Below, piece after piece: positions 26,901 to 40,600 of a DNA stretch of 64,000 nucleotides. Every line of letters begins with the position of its first letter. Position 1 is the stretch's first letter. The notes beneath the pieces were generated by a model. That model worked only from the letters and a program-made list of their open reading frames with translations, was not told the DNA's origin and did no database searches. Position numbers and translations under genes: made by a program. The DNA comes from Aurelia coerulea (lineage: Eukaryota > Cnidaria > Scyphozoa > Semaeostomeae > Ulmaridae), in NCBI GenBank assembly GCA_039566865.1, contig CM076948.1:18239001-18303000 (forward strand), written 5' to 3'.

Positions 26901-29690
26901 AGAGTGCTATAAAAGAAATTACTGGCAGAACTAAAGTTTTAAAGAACGATGAGTGCAATTCTCTTTATAATATAAATTGTCGCTACTAAAGTACGTTAAC
27001 TCGCACTTTTTGTGTTTATATCTTGTTTTCCTTGAGAAAATAAACATTTTATTAATAGATGTTTGTCTATGCAGTAAAGATAAAATGAGACTAAAGAAAA
27101 GACTAATGTCTATAGTAATGTTTCCAAGAATGGTTGCTGCAGCACTAATAGAGTGCTATAAAAGAAATTACTGGCAGAACTAAAGTTTTAAAGAACGATG
27201 AGTGCAATTCTCTTTATGATATAAATTGTAGCTACTAAAGTACGTCAACCCACACTTTTTGTGTTTATATTTTGTTTTCTTTGAGAAAATAAACATTTTA
27301 TTAATCGATGTTTTTTATGCAGTAAAGCTAAAATGAGACTAAAGAAAAAACTAATGTCTATAGTAATGTTTCCAAGAAGGGTTGCTGCAGCACTAATAGA
27401 GTGCTATAAAAGAAATTACTGGCAGAACTAAAGTTTTAAAGAACGATGAGTGCAATTCTCTTTATAATATAAATTGTAGCTACTAAAGTACGTTAACCCA
27501 CACTTTTTGTGTTTATATTTTGTTTTCTTTGAGAAAATAAACATTTTATTAATCGATGTTTTTTATGCAGTAAAGCTAAAATGAGACTAAAGAAAAAACT
27601 AATGTCTATAGTAATGTTTCCAAGAATGGTTGCTGCAGCACTAATATAGTGCTATAAAAGAAGATACTGGCAGAACTAAAGTTTTAAAGAACGATGAGTG
27701 CAATTCTCTTTATAATATAAATTGTCGCTACTAAAGTACGTTAACTCGCACTTTTTGTGTTTATATCTTGTTTTCCTTGAGAAAATAAACATTTTATTAA
27801 TAGATGTTTGTCTATGCAGTAAAGATAAAATGAGACTAAAGAAAAAACTAATGTCTATAGTAATGTTTCCAAGAAGGGTTGCTGCAGCACTAATAGAGTG
27901 CTATAAAAGAAATTACTGGCAGAACTAAAGTTTTAAAGAACGATGAGTGCAATTCTCTTTATGATATAAATTGTAGCTACTAAAGTACGTCAACCCACAC
28001 TTTTTGTGTTTATATTTTGTTTTCTTTGAGAAAATAAACATTTTATTAATCGATGTTTTTTATGCAGTAAAGCTAAAATGAGACTAAAGAAAAAACTAAT
28101 GTCTATAGTAATGTTTCCAAGAATGGTTGCTGCAGCACTAAAATAGTGCTATAAAAGAAGATACTGGCAGAACTAAAGTTTTAAAGAACGATGAGTGCAA
28201 TTCTCTTTATAATATAAATTGTCGCTACTAAAGTACGTTAACTCGCACTTTTTGTGTTTATATCTTGTTTTCCTTGAGAAAATAAACATTTTATCAATAG
28301 ATGTTTGTCTTTGCAGTAAAGATAAAATGAGACTAAAGAAAAAACTAATGTCTATAGTAATGTTTCCAAGAATGGTTGCTGCAGCACTAAAATAGTGCTA
28401 TAAAAGAAGATACTGGTAGAACTAAAGTTTTAAAGAACGATGAGTGCATATCTCTTTATAATATAAATTATCGCTACTAAAGTACGTTAACTCGCACTTT
28501 TTGTGTTTATATCTTGTTTTCCTTGAGAAAATAAACATTTTATTAATAGATGTTTGTCTATGCAGTAAAGATAAAATGAGACTAAAGAAAAGACTAATGT
28601 CTATAGTAATGTTTCCAAGAAGGGTTGCTGCAGCACTAATAGAGTGCTATAAAAGAAATTACTGGCAGAACTAAAGTTTTAAAGAACGATGAGTGCAATT
28701 CTCTTTATGATATAAATTGTAGCTACTAAAGTACGTCAACCCACACTTTTTGTGTTTATATTTTGTATTCTTTGAGAAAATAAACATTTTATTAATCGAT
28801 GTTTTTTATGCAGTAAAGCTAAAATGAGAATAAAGAAAAAACTAATGTCTATAGTAATGTTTCCAAGAATGGTTGCTGCAGCACTAAAATAGTGCTATAA
28901 AAGAAGATACTGGCAGAACTAAAGTTTTAAAGAACGATGAGTGCAATTCTCTTTATAATATAAATTGTCGCTACTAAAGTACGTTAACTCACACTTTTTG
29001 TGTTTATATCTTGTTTTCCTTGAGAAAATAAACATTTTATCAATAGATGTTTGTCTTTGCAGTAAAGATAAAATGAGACTAAAGAAAAAACTAATGTCTA
29101 TAGTAATGTTTCCAAGAAGGGTTGCTGCAGCACTAATAGAGTGCTATAAAAGAAATTACTGGCAGAACTAAAGTTTTAAAGAACGATGAGTGCATTTCTC
29201 TTTATAATATAAATTGTAGCTACTAAAGTACGTTAACCCACACTTTTTGTGTTTATATTTTGTTTTCTTTGAGAAAATAAACATTGTATTTATCGATGTT
29301 TTTTATGCAGTAAAGCTAAAATGAGAATAAAGAAAAAACTAATGTCTATAGTAATGTTTCCAAGAATGGTTGCTGCAGCACTAATAAAGTGCTATAAAAG
29401 AAGATACTGGTAGAACTAAAGTTTTAAAGAACGATGAGTGCATATCTCTTTATAATATAAATTATCGCTACTAAAGTACGTTAACTCGCACTTTTTGTGT
29501 TTATATTTTGTTTTCCTTGAGAAAATAAACATTTTATTAATAGATGTTTGTCTATGCAGTAAAGATAAAATGAGACTAAAGAAAAGACTAATGTCTATAG
29601 TAATGTTTCCAAGAAGGGTTGCTGCAGCACTAATAGAGTGCTATAAAAGAAATTACTTTCAGAACAAAAGTTTTAAAGAACGATGAGTGC
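23950..29690 (+). repeat. Domain of two alternating monomer types (about 497-bp dimers)
   Basis: Type 1 carries gtcgctactaaag, ttaactcgcac, atcttgttttccttgag and aatagatgtttgtc, with gtaaagataaaatg and usually aatagagtgct. Type 2 carries gtagctactaaag, cccacac, ttttgttttctttgag, tcgatgttttttatgcag and actaaaatagtgct. The two types often alternate, giving spacings of about 497-499 bp (for example 26231 to 26728; ttcagaacta at 25431 and 25930), but pairs of the same type interrupt strict order. Type 1 copies contain the 68-codon open frame (23992, 26231, 26728, 26977, 27722, 28965). Confidence 0.85.
27722..27928 (+). other. Open frame typical of type 1 monomers; probably not a gene
   Basis: Sixty-eight codons from a TTG inside aaattgtcgctactaaag to a TAA inside gaactaaag. 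Near-identical frames occur in about 15 plus-strand monomers, and 61-codon versions lie on the minus strand of the left array (839-1024, 3083-3268, 9789-9974, 13015-13200, 14997-15182). Two monomers (56595-56828 and 59400-59603) extend to an ATG because a small deletion joins the frames. The predicted peptide starts with a leucine-rich, hydrophobic part and ends with a lysine/arginine-rich part, which follows directly from the T-rich then A-rich base composition. No ATG context, no frame continuity between monomers and no known domain is visible. I read it as a chance frame kept by homogenisation. Confidence 0.75.
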
Positions 29691-32675
29691 AATTCTCTTT
29701 ATGATATAAATTGTAGCTACTAAAGTACGTCAACCCACACCTTTTGTGTTTATATTTTGTTTTCTTTGAGAAAATAAACATTTTATTAATCGATGTTTTT
29801 TATGCAGTAAAGCTAAAATGAGACTAAGGAAAAAACTAATGTCTATAGTAATGTTTCCAAGAATGGTTGCTGCAGCACTAAAATAGTGCTATAAAAGAAG
29901 ATACTGGCAGAACTAAAGTTTTAAAGAACGATGAGTGCAATTCTCTTTATAATATAAATTGTCGCTACTAAAGTACGTTAACTCGCACTTTTTGTGTTTA
30001 TATTTTGTTTTCCTTGAGAAACAAAACATTTTATCAATAGATGTTTGTCTTTGCAGTAAAGATAAAATGAGACTAAAGAAAACACTAATGTCAATAGTAA
30101 TGTTTCCTAGAAGGGATGCTGCAGCACTAATAGAGTGCTATTAAAGAAGTTACTGGCCGAACTAATGTTTTAAAAAACGATGAGTGCAATACTTTTTATA
30201 ATATAAATTGTAGCTACTAAGTTACGTTAATCCACACTTTTTGTGTTTATATTTTGTTTTCTTTGAGAAAATAAACATTTTATTAATCGATGTTTTTTTG
30301 CAGTAAAGCTAAAATGAGACTAAAGAAAAAACTAATGTCTATACTAATGTTTCCAAGAATGGTTGCTGCAGCACTAAAATAGTGCTATAAAAGAAGATAC
30401 TGGCAGAACTAAAGTTTTAAAGAACGATGAGTGCAATTCTCTTTATAATATAAATTGTCGCTACTAAAGTACGTTAACTCGCACTTTTTGTGTTTATATC
30501 TTGTTTTCCTTGAGAAAATAAACATTTTATTAATAGATGTTTGTCTATGCAGTAAAGCTAAAATGAGACTAAAGAAAAAACTAATGTCCATAGTAATCTT
30601 TCCAAGATGGGTTGCTGCAGCACTAATATAGTGCTATAAAAGAAATTACTGGCAGAACTAAAGTTTTAAAGAACGATGAGTGCAATTCTCTTTATAATAT
30701 AAATTGTAGCTACTAAAGTACGTTATCCCACACTTTTTGTGTTTATATTTTGTTTTCTTTGAGAAAATAAACATTTAATTAATCGATGTTTGTTTATGCA
30801 GTAAACCTAAAATGAGACTAAAGAAAAAACTAATTTCTATAGTAATGTTTCCAAGAAAGGTTGGAGCAGCACTAAAATAGTGCTATAAAAGAAGATACTG
30901 GTAGAACTAAAGTTTTAAAGAACGATGAGTGCATATCTCTTTATAATATAAATTATCGCTACTAAAGTACGTTAACTCGCACTTTTTGTGTTTATATCTT
31001 GTTTTCCTTGAGAAAATAAACATTTTATTAATAGATGTTTGTCTATGCAGTAAAGATAAAATGAGAGTAAAGAAAAAACTAATGTCTATAGTAATGTTTC
31101 CAAGAAGGGTTGCTGCAGCACTAATAGAGTGCTATAAAAGAAATTACTGGCAGAACTAAAGTTTTAAAGAACGATGAGTGCAATTCTCTTTATGATATAA
31201 ATTGTAGCTACTAAAGTACGTCAACCCACACCTTTTGTGTTTATATTTTGTTTTCTTTGAGAAAATAAACATTTTATTAATCGATGTTTTTTATGCAGTA
31301 AAGCTAAAATGAGACTAAGGAAAAAACTAATGTCTATAGTAATGTTTCCAAGAATGGTTGCTGCAGCACTAAAATAGTGCTATAAAAGAAGATACTGGCA
31401 GAACTAAAGTTTTAAAGAACGATGAGTGCAATTCTCTTTATAATATAAATTGTCGCTACTAAAGTACGTTAACTCGCACTTTTTGTGTTTACATTTTGTT
31501 TTCTTTGAGAAAATAAACATTTTATCAATAGATGTTTGTCTTTGCAGTAAAGATAAAATGAGACTGAAGAAAACACTAATGTCTATAGTAATGTTTCCAA
31601 GAAGGGTTGCTGCAGCACTAATAGAGTGCTATAAAAGAAATTACTGGCCGAACTAAAGTTTTAAAGATCGATGAGTGCAATACTTTTAATCATAAAAATT
31701 GTAGCTACTAAGTTACGTTAATCCACCCTTTTTGTGTTTATATTTTGTATTCTTTGAGAAAATAAACATTTTATTAATCGATGTTTTTTATGCAGTAAAG
31801 CTAAAATGAGACTAAGGAAAAAACTAATGTCTATACTAATGTTTCCAAGAATGGTTGCTGCAGCACTAAAATAGTGCTATAAAAGAAGATACTGGCAGAA
31901 CTAAAGTTTTAAAGATCGATGAGTGCAATTCTCTTTATAATATAAATTGTCGCTACTAAAGTACGTTAACTCGCACTTTTTGTGTTTATATCTTGTTTTC
32001 CTTGAGAAAATAAACATTTTATTAATAGATGTTTGTCTATGCAGTAAAGCTAAAATGAGACTAAAGAAAAAACTAATGTCCATAGTAATCTTTCCAAGAT
32101 GGGTTGCTGCAGCACTAATATAGTGCTATAAAAGAAATTACTGGCAGAACTAAAGTTTTAAAGAACGATGAGTGCAATTCTCTTTATAATATAAATTGTA
32201 GCTACTAAAGTACGTTATCCCACACTTTTTGTGTTTATATTTTGTTTTCTTTGAGAAAATAAACATTTAATTAATCGATGTTTGTTTATGCAGTAAACCT
32301 AAAATGAGAATAAAGAAAAAACTAATCTCTATAGTAATGTTTCCAAGAATGGTTGCTGCAGCACTAAAATAGTGCTATAAAAGAAGATACTGGTAGAACT
32401 AAAGTTTTAAAGAACGATGAGTGCATATCTCTTTATAATATACATTATCGCTACTAAAGTACGTTAACTCGCACTTTTTGTGTTTATATCTTGTTTTCCT
32501 TGAGAAAATAAACATTTTATTAATAGATATTTGTCTATGCAGTAAAGATAAAATGAGACTAAAGAAAAAACTAATGTCTATAGTAATGTTTCCAAGAAGG
32601 GTTGCTGCAGCACTAATAGAGTGCTATAAAAGAAATTACTGGCAGAACTAAAGTTTTAAAGAACGATGAGTGCAA
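29690..32675 (+). repeat. Tandem hexameric higher-order repeat, 1,491 bp, two copies
   Basis: Corresponding positions are 29710 and 31201 (attgtagctac before gtcaacccacacc), 29959 and 31450, and 30409-30591 and 31901-32083, all 1,491-1,492 bp apart. Shared rare variants include cacaccttttgtg, gaaaacactaatg, catagtaatctttccaagat and cagtaaacctaaaatgaga. The copies differ by scattered substitutions, for example ggttggagcagc near 30860 only in the first copy. The unit is six monomers. Confidence 0.9.
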
Positions 32676-35165
32676 TTCTCTTTATAATATAAATTATCGC
32701 TACTAAAGTACGTTAACTCGCACTTTTTGTGTTTATATCTTGTTTTCCTTGAGAAAATAAACATTTTATTAATAGATGTTTGTCTATGCAGTAAAATAAA
32801 ATGAGAGTAAAGAAAAAACTAATGTCTATAGTAATGTTTCCAAGAAGGGTTGCTGCAGCACTAATAGAGTGCTATAAAAGTAATTACTGGCAGAACTAAA
32901 GTTTTAAAGAACGATGAGTGCAATTCTCTTTATGATATAAATTGTAGCTACTAAAGTACGTCAACCCACACTTTTTGCGTTTATATTTTGTATTCTTTGA
33001 GAAAATAAACATTTTATTAATCGATGTTTTTTATGCAGTAAAGCTAAAATGAGAATAAAGAAAAAACTAATGTCTATAGTAATGTTTCCAAGAATGGTTG
33101 CTGCAGCACTAAAATAGTGCTATAAAAGAAGATACTGGTAGAACTAAAGTTTTAAAGAACGATGAGTGCATATCTCTTTATAATATAAATTATCGCTACT
33201 AAAGTACGTTAACTCGCACTTTTTGTGTTTATATTTTGTTTTCCTTGAGAAAATAAACATTTTATTAATAGATGTTTGTCTATGCAGTAAAGATAAAATG
33301 AGACTAAAGAAAAGACTAATGTCTATAGTAATGTTTCCAAGAAGGGTTGCTGCAGCACTAATAGAGTGCTATAAAAGAAATTACTTTCAGAACTAAAGTT
33401 TTAAAGAACGATGAGTGCAATTCTCTTTATGATATAAATTGTAGCTACTAAAGTACGTCAACCCACACTTTTTGTGTTTATATCTTGTTTTCCTTGAGAA
33501 AATAAACATAATAGATGTTTGTCTTTGCAGTAAAGATAAAATGAGACTGAAGAAAACACTAATGTCTATAGTAATGTTTCCAAGAAGGGTTGCTGCAGCA
33601 CTAATAGAGTGCTATAAAAGAAATTACTGGCAGAACTAAAGTTTTAAAGAACGATGAGTGCATTTCTCTTTATAATATAAATTGTAGCTACTAAAGTACG
33701 TTAACCCACACTTTTTGTGTTTACATTTTGTTTTCTTTGAGAAAATAAACATTGTATTTATCGATGTTTTTTATGCAGTAAAGCTAAAATGAGACTAAAG
33801 AAAAAACTAATGTCTATAGTAATGTTTCCAAGAATGGTTGCTGCAGCACTAATAAAGTGCTATAAAAGAAGATACTGGCAGAACTAAAGTTTTAAAGAAC
33901 GATGAGTGCAATTCTCTTTATAATATAAATTGTCGCTACTAAAGTACGTTAACTCGCACTTTTTGTGTTTATATCTTGTTTTCCTTGAGAAAATAAACAT
34001 TTTATTAATAGATGTTTGTCTATGCAGTAAAGATAAAATGAGACTAAAGAAAAAACTAATGTCTATAGTAATGTTTCCAAGAAGGGTTGCTGCAGCACTA
34101 ATAGAGTGCTATGAAAGAAATTACTTTCAGAACTAAAGTTTTAAAGGAAGATGAGCGCAATCCTCTTTATAATATAAATTGTAGCTACTAAAGTTCGTTA
34201 ACCCACACTTTTTGTGTTTATATTTTGTTTTCTTTGAGGACATAAACATTTTATTAATCGATGTTTGTCTATGCAGTAAAGATAAAATGAGACTAAAGAA
34301 AAAACTAATGTCTATAGTAATGTTTCCAAGAAGGGTTGCTGCAGCACTAATAGAGTGCTATGAAAGAAATTACTTTCAGAACTAAAGTTTTAAAGGAAGA
34401 TGAGCGCAATCCTCTTTATAATATAAATTGTAGCTACTAAAGTTCGTTAACCCACACTTTTTGTGTTTATATTTTGTTTTCTTTGAGGACATAAACATTT
34501 TATTAATCGATGTTTTTTATGCAGTAAAGCTAAAATGAGACTAAAGAAAAAACTAATGTCTATAGTAATGTTTTCAAGAATGGTTGCTGCAGCACTAATA
34601 TAGTGCTATAAAAGAAGTTACTGGCGGAACTAAAGTTTTAAAGAACGATGATTGCAATTCTCTTTATAATATAAATTGTAGCTACTAAAGTACGTTAACC
34701 CACACTTTTTGTGTTTATATTTTGTTTTCTTTGAGGACATAAACATTTTATTAATCGATGTTTTTTATGCAGTAAAGCTAAAATGAGACTAAAGAAAAAA
34801 CTAATGTCTATAGTAATGTTTTCAAGAATGGTTGCTGCAGCACTAAAATAGTGCTATAAAAGAAGTTACTGACAGAACTAAAGTATTAAAGAACGATGAG
34901 TGCAATTCTCTTTATAATATAAATTGTCGCTACTAAAGTACGTTAACTCGCAATTTTTGTGTTTATATCTTGTTTTCCATGAGAAAATAAACATTCTATT
35001 AATAGATGTTTGTTTATGCAGTAAAGATAAAATGAGACTAAAGAAAAAACTAATGTCTATAGTAATGTTTCCAAGAAGGGTTGCTGCAGCACTAATAGAG
35101 TGCTATTATAGAAATTACTGGCAGAACTAAAGTTTTAAAGAACGATGAGTGCAATTCTCTTTATA
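32675..35165 (+). repeat. Decameric higher-order repeat, copy 1 (2,480 bp)
   Basis: Ten monomers repeated immediately downstream at an offset of 2,480 bp. Shared rare features are gcagtaaaataaaatg (32799), the gcgtttat variant of the dyad (32975), a deletion aataaacataatagatg (33501), two adjacent copies carrying aaggaagatgagcgcaatc with aagttcgttaac and tttgaggacataaac (34145 and 34394), and ttttccatgagaaaataaac (34971). Within the unit the monomers at about 34.1 and 34.4 kb are near-identical neighbours. Confidence 0.93.
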
Positions 35166-37655
35166 ATATAAATTGTCGCTACTAAAGTACGTTAACTCGC
35201 ACTTTTTGTGTTTATATCTTGTTTTCCTTGAGAAAATAAACATTTTATTAATAGATGTTTGTCTATGCAGTAAAATAAAATGAGAGTAAAGAAAAAACTA
35301 ATGTCTATAGTAATGTTTCCAAGAAGGGTTGCTGCAGCACTAATAGAGTGCTATAAAAGTAATTTACTGGCAGAACTAAAGTTTTAAAGAACGATGAGTG
35401 CAATTCTCTTTATGATATAGATTGTAGCTACTAAAGTACGTCAACCCACACTTTTTGCGTTTATATTTTGTATTCTTTGAGAAAATAAACATTTTATTAA
35501 TCGATGTTTTTTATGCAGTAAAGCTAAAATGAGAATAAAGAAAAAACTAATGTCTATAGTAATGTTTCCAAGAATGGTTGCTGCAGCACTAAAAAAGTGC
35601 TATAAAAGAAGATACTGGTAGAACTAAAGTTTTAAAGAACGATGAGTGCATATCTCTTTATAATATAAATTATCGCTACTAAAGTACGTTAACTCGCACT
35701 TTTTGTGTTTATATTTTGTTTTCCTTGAGAAAATAAACATTTTATTAATAGATGTTTGTCTATGCAGTAAAGATAAAATGAGACTAAAGAAAAGACTAAT
35801 GTCTATAGTAATGTTTCCAAGAAGGGTTGCTGCAGCACTAATAGAGTGCTATAAAAGAAATTACTTTCAGAACTAAAGTTTTAAAGAACGATGAGTGCAA
35901 TTCTCTTTATGATATAAATTGTAGCTACTAAAGTACGTCAACCCACACTTTTTGTGTTTATATCTTGTTTTCCTTGAGAAAATAAACATAATAGATGTTT
36001 GTCTTTGCAGTAAAGATAAAATGAGACTAAAGAAAACACTAATGTCTATAGTAATGTTTCCAAGAAGGGTTGCTGCAGCACTAATAGAGTGCTATAAAAG
36101 AAATTACTGGCAGAACTAAAGTTTTAAAGAACGATGAGTGCATTTCTCTTTATAATATAAATTGTAGCTACTAAAGTACGTTAACCCACACTTTTTGTGT
36201 TTACATTTTGTTTTCTTTGAGAAAATAAACATTGTATTTATCGATGTTTTTTATGCAGTAAAGCTAAAATGAGACTAAAGAAAAAACTAATGTCTATAGT
36301 AATGTTTCCAAGAATGGTTGCTGCAGCACTAATAAAGTGCTATAAAAGAAGATACTGGCAGAACTAAAGTTTTAAAGAACGATGAGTGCAATTCTCTTTA
36401 TAATATAAATTGTCGCTACTAAAGTACGTTAACTCGCACTTTTTGTGTTTATATCTTGTTTTCCTTGAGAAAATAAACATTTTATTAATAGATGTTTGTC
36501 TATGCAGTAAAGATAAAATGAGACTAAAGAAAAAACTAATGTCTATAGTAATGTTTCCAAGAAGGGTTGCTGCAGCACTAATAGAGTGCTATGAAAGAAA
36601 TTACTTTCAGAACTAAAGTTTTAAAGGAAGATGAGCGCAATCCTCTTTATAATATAAATTGTAGCTACTAAAGTTCGTTAACCCACACTTTTTGTGTTTA
36701 TATTTTGTTTTCTTTGAGGACATAAACATTTTATTAATCGATGTTTGTCTATGCAGTAAAGATAAAATGAGACTAAAGAAAAAACTAATGTCTATAGTAA
36801 TGTTTCCAAGAAGGGTTGCTGCAGCACTAATAGAGTGCTATGAAAGAAATTACTTTCAGAACTAAAGTTTTAAAGGAAGATGAGCGCAATCCTCTTTATA
36901 ATATAAATTGTAGCTACTAAAGTTCGTTAACCCACACTTTTTGTGTTTATATTTTGTTTTCTTTGAGGACATAAACATTTTATTAATCGATGTTTTTTAT
37001 GCAGTAAAGCTAAAATGAGACTAAAGAAAAAACTAATGTCTATAGTAATGTTTTCAAGAATGGTTGCTGCAGCACTAATATAGTGCTATAAAAGAAGTTA
37101 CTGGCGGAACTAAAGTTTTAAAGAACGATGATTGCAATTCTCTTTATAATATAAATTGTAGCTACTAAAGTACGTTAACCCACACTTTTTGTGTTTATAT
37201 TTTGTTTTCTTTGAGGACATAAACATTTTATTAATCGATGTTTTTTATGCAGTAAAGCTAAAATGAGACTAAAGAAAAAACTAATGTCTATAGTAATGTT
37301 TTCAAGAATGGTTGCTGCAGCACTAAAATAGTGCTATAAAAGAAGTTACTGACAGAACTAAAGTATTAAAGAACGATGAGTGCAATTCTCTTTATAATAT
37401 AAATTGTCGCTACTAAAGTACGTTAACTCGCAATTTTTGTGTTTATATCTTGTTTTCCATGAGAAAATAAACATTCTATTAATAGATGTTTGTCTATGCA
37501 GTAAAGATAAAATGAGACTAAAGAAAAAACTAATGTCTATAGTAATGTTTCCAAGAAGGGTTGCTGCAGCACTAATAGAGTGCTATAATAGAAATTACTG
37601 GCAGAACTAAAGTTTTAAAGAACGATGAGTGCAATTCTCTTTATAATATAAATTG
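35165..37655 (+). repeat. Decameric higher-order repeat, copy 2 (2,480 bp)
   Basis: Tandem copy of the preceding ten monomers: 33501 aligns with 35981, 33930 with 36410 and 34924 with 37404. It differs by few changes, for example agtaatttactgg (one T inserted near 35359), a change of aaaatagtg to aaaaaagtg near 35590, and gtttgtctatg for gtttgtttatg near 37490. Similarity to copy 1 ends after 37655, where gtagctactaaag and the taacacttttcg type take over. Confidence 0.93.
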
Positions 37656-40600
37656 TAGCTACTAAAGTACGTTAACTAACACTTTTCGTGTTTATATTTT
37701 GTTTTTGTTGAGAAATGAAAAAAATAATTAATCGATGTTTGTTTATGCAGTAAAGATGATGAAATGAGACTAAGGAAAAAACTAATGTCCATAGTAATGT
37801 TTCGAAGAAGGGTTGCTTTAGCACTAATATAGTGCTATAAAAGAAATTACTGGCAGAACTAAAGTTTTAAAGAACGATGAGTGCAATTCTCTTTATGATA
37901 TAAATTGTAGCTACTAAAGTACGTTAACCCACACTTTTTGTGTTTATATTTTGTTTTCTTTGAGAACATAAACATTTTATTAATCGATGTTTTTTATGCA
38001 GTAAAGCTAAAATGAGACTAAAGAAAAAACTAATGTCTATAGTAATGTTTCCAAGAATGGTTGCTGCAGCACTAAATTAGTGCTATAAAAGAAGTTACTG
38101 ACAGAACTAAAGTATTAAAGAACGATGAGTGCAATTCTCTTTATAATATAAATTGTCACTACTAAAGTACGTTAACTCGCACTTTTTGTGTTTATATCTT
38201 GTTTTCCATGAGAAAACAAACATTCTATTAATAGATGTTTGTCTATGCAGTAAAGATAAAATAAGACTAAAGAAAAAACTAATGTCTATAGTAATGTTTC
38301 CAAGAAGGGTTGCTGCAGCACTAATAGAGTGCTATAATAGAAATTACTGGCAGAACTAAAGTTTTAAAGAACGATGAGTGCAATTCTCTTTATAATATAA
38401 ATTGTAGCTACTAAAGTACGTTAACTAACACTTTTCGTGTTTATATTTTGTTTTTGTTGAGAAATGAAAAAATAATTAATCGATGTTTGTTTATGCAGTA
38501 AAGATGATAAAATGAGACTAAGGAAAAAACTAATGTCCATAGTAATGTTTCGAAGAAGGGTTGCTTTAGCACTAATATAGTGCTATAAAAGAAATTACTG
38601 GCAGAACTAAAGTTTTAAAGAACGATGAGTGCAATTCTCTTTATGATATAAATTGTAGCTACTAAAGTACGTTAACTAACACTTTTTGTGTTTATATCTT
38701 GTTTTCTTTGAGAAAATAAACATTTTATTAATCGATGTTTCTTTATGCAGTAAAGCTAAAATGAGAATAAAGAAAAAACTAATGTCTATAGTAATGTATC
38801 GAAGAAGGGTTGCTGCAGCACTAATATAGTGCTATAAAAGAAGTTACTGGCAGAACTAAAGTTTTAAAGGAAGATGAGCGCAATCCTCTTTATAATATAA
38901 ATTGTAGCTACTAAAGTACGTTATCCCACACTTTTTGTGTATATATTTTGTTTTGTTTAAGATAATAAACATTTTATCAATCGATGTTTGTTTATGCAGT
39001 AGAGCTAAAATGAGTCTAGAGAAAAAACTAATGTCTATAGTAATGTTTCCAAGAAGGGTTGCTGCAGCACTAATAGAGTGCTATAAAAGAAATTACTGGC
39101 AGAACTAATGTTTTAAAGAACGATGAGTGCAGTTCTCTTTATAATATAAATTGTAGCTACTAAAGTACGTTAACCCACACTTTTTGTGTTTATATTTTGT
39201 ATTCTTTGAGAAAATAAACATTTTATTAATCGATGTTTTTTATGCAGTAAAGATAAAATGAGACTAAAAAAAAACTAATGTCTATAGTAATGTTTCCAAG
39301 AATGGTTGCTGCAGCACTAATAGAGTGCTATAAAAGAAATTACTGGCAGAACTAAAGATTTAAAGAACGATGAGTGCAATTCTCTTTATAATATAAATTG
39401 TAGCTACTAAAGTACGTTAACTAACACTTTTCGTGTTTATATTTTGATTTTGTTGCGAAATGAAAAAAATAATTAATCGATGTTTGTTTATGCAGTAAAG
39501 ATGATAAAATGAGACTAAGGAAAAAACTAATGTCCATAGTAATGTTTCGAAGAAGGGTTGCTTTAGCACTAATATAGTGCTATAAAAGAAATTACTGGCA
39601 GAACTAATGTTTTAAAGAACGATGAGTGCAGTTCTCTTTATAATATAAATTGTAGCTACTAAAGTACGTTATCCCACACTTTTTGTGTATATATTTTGTT
39701 TTGTTTAAGATAATAAACATTTTATCAATCGATGTTTGTTTATGCAGTAGAGCTAAAATGAGTCTAGAGAAAAAACTAATGGCTATAGTAATGTTTCGAA
39801 GAAGGGTTGCTTTAGCACTAATATAGTGCTATAAAAGAAATTACTGGCAGAACTAAAGTTTTAAAGAACGATGAGTGCAATTCTCTTGATGATATAAATT
39901 GTAGCTACTAAACTACGTTAACAAACACTTTTTGTGTTTAAATCTTGTTTTGCTTGAGAAAATAAACATTTTATTAATAGATGTTTCTTTATGCAGTAAA
40001 GCTAAAATGAGAATAAAGAAAAAACTAATGTCTATAGTAATGTTTCGAAGAAGGGTTGCTGCAGCACTAATATAGTGCTATAAAAGAAGTTACTGGCAGA
40101 ACTAAAGTTTTAAAGGAAGATGAGCGCAATCCTCTTTATAATATAAATCGTAGCTACCAAAGTGCGTCAATCGACAGTTTTTGTTTTTAAATTTTGTTTT
40201 CTTTGAGAGAAAAATTATTTAATTAATAGATGCTTGTTTATGCAGTTAAGTTAAAATGAGAATAAAGAAAAAACTAATGTCTATAGTAATGTTTCCAAGA
40301 ATGGTTGCTGCAGCACTGAAATAGTGCTATAAAAGAAGATACTGGCAGAACAAAAAAGTTTTAAAGAACAATGAGTGCATATCTCTTTATAATATAAATT
40401 GTCGCTACTAAAGTACGTTAACTCGCACTTTTTGTGTTTATATCTTGTTTAGCTTGAGAAAATAAACATTTTATTAATGGATGTTTCTTTATGCAGTAAA
40501 GCTAAAATGAGAATAAAGAAAAAACTAATGTCTATAGTAATGTTTCGAAGAAGGGTTGCTGCAGCACTACTATAGTGCTATAAAAGAAGTTACTGGCAGA

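Noticed and set aside
30409..30591. Opposite-strand open frames in the right array (30409-30591, 31901-32083, 40781-40969, 61381-61608)
   Set aside because: They are antisense readings of the same monomers. The first two are identical only because they are copies within the hexamer HOR.
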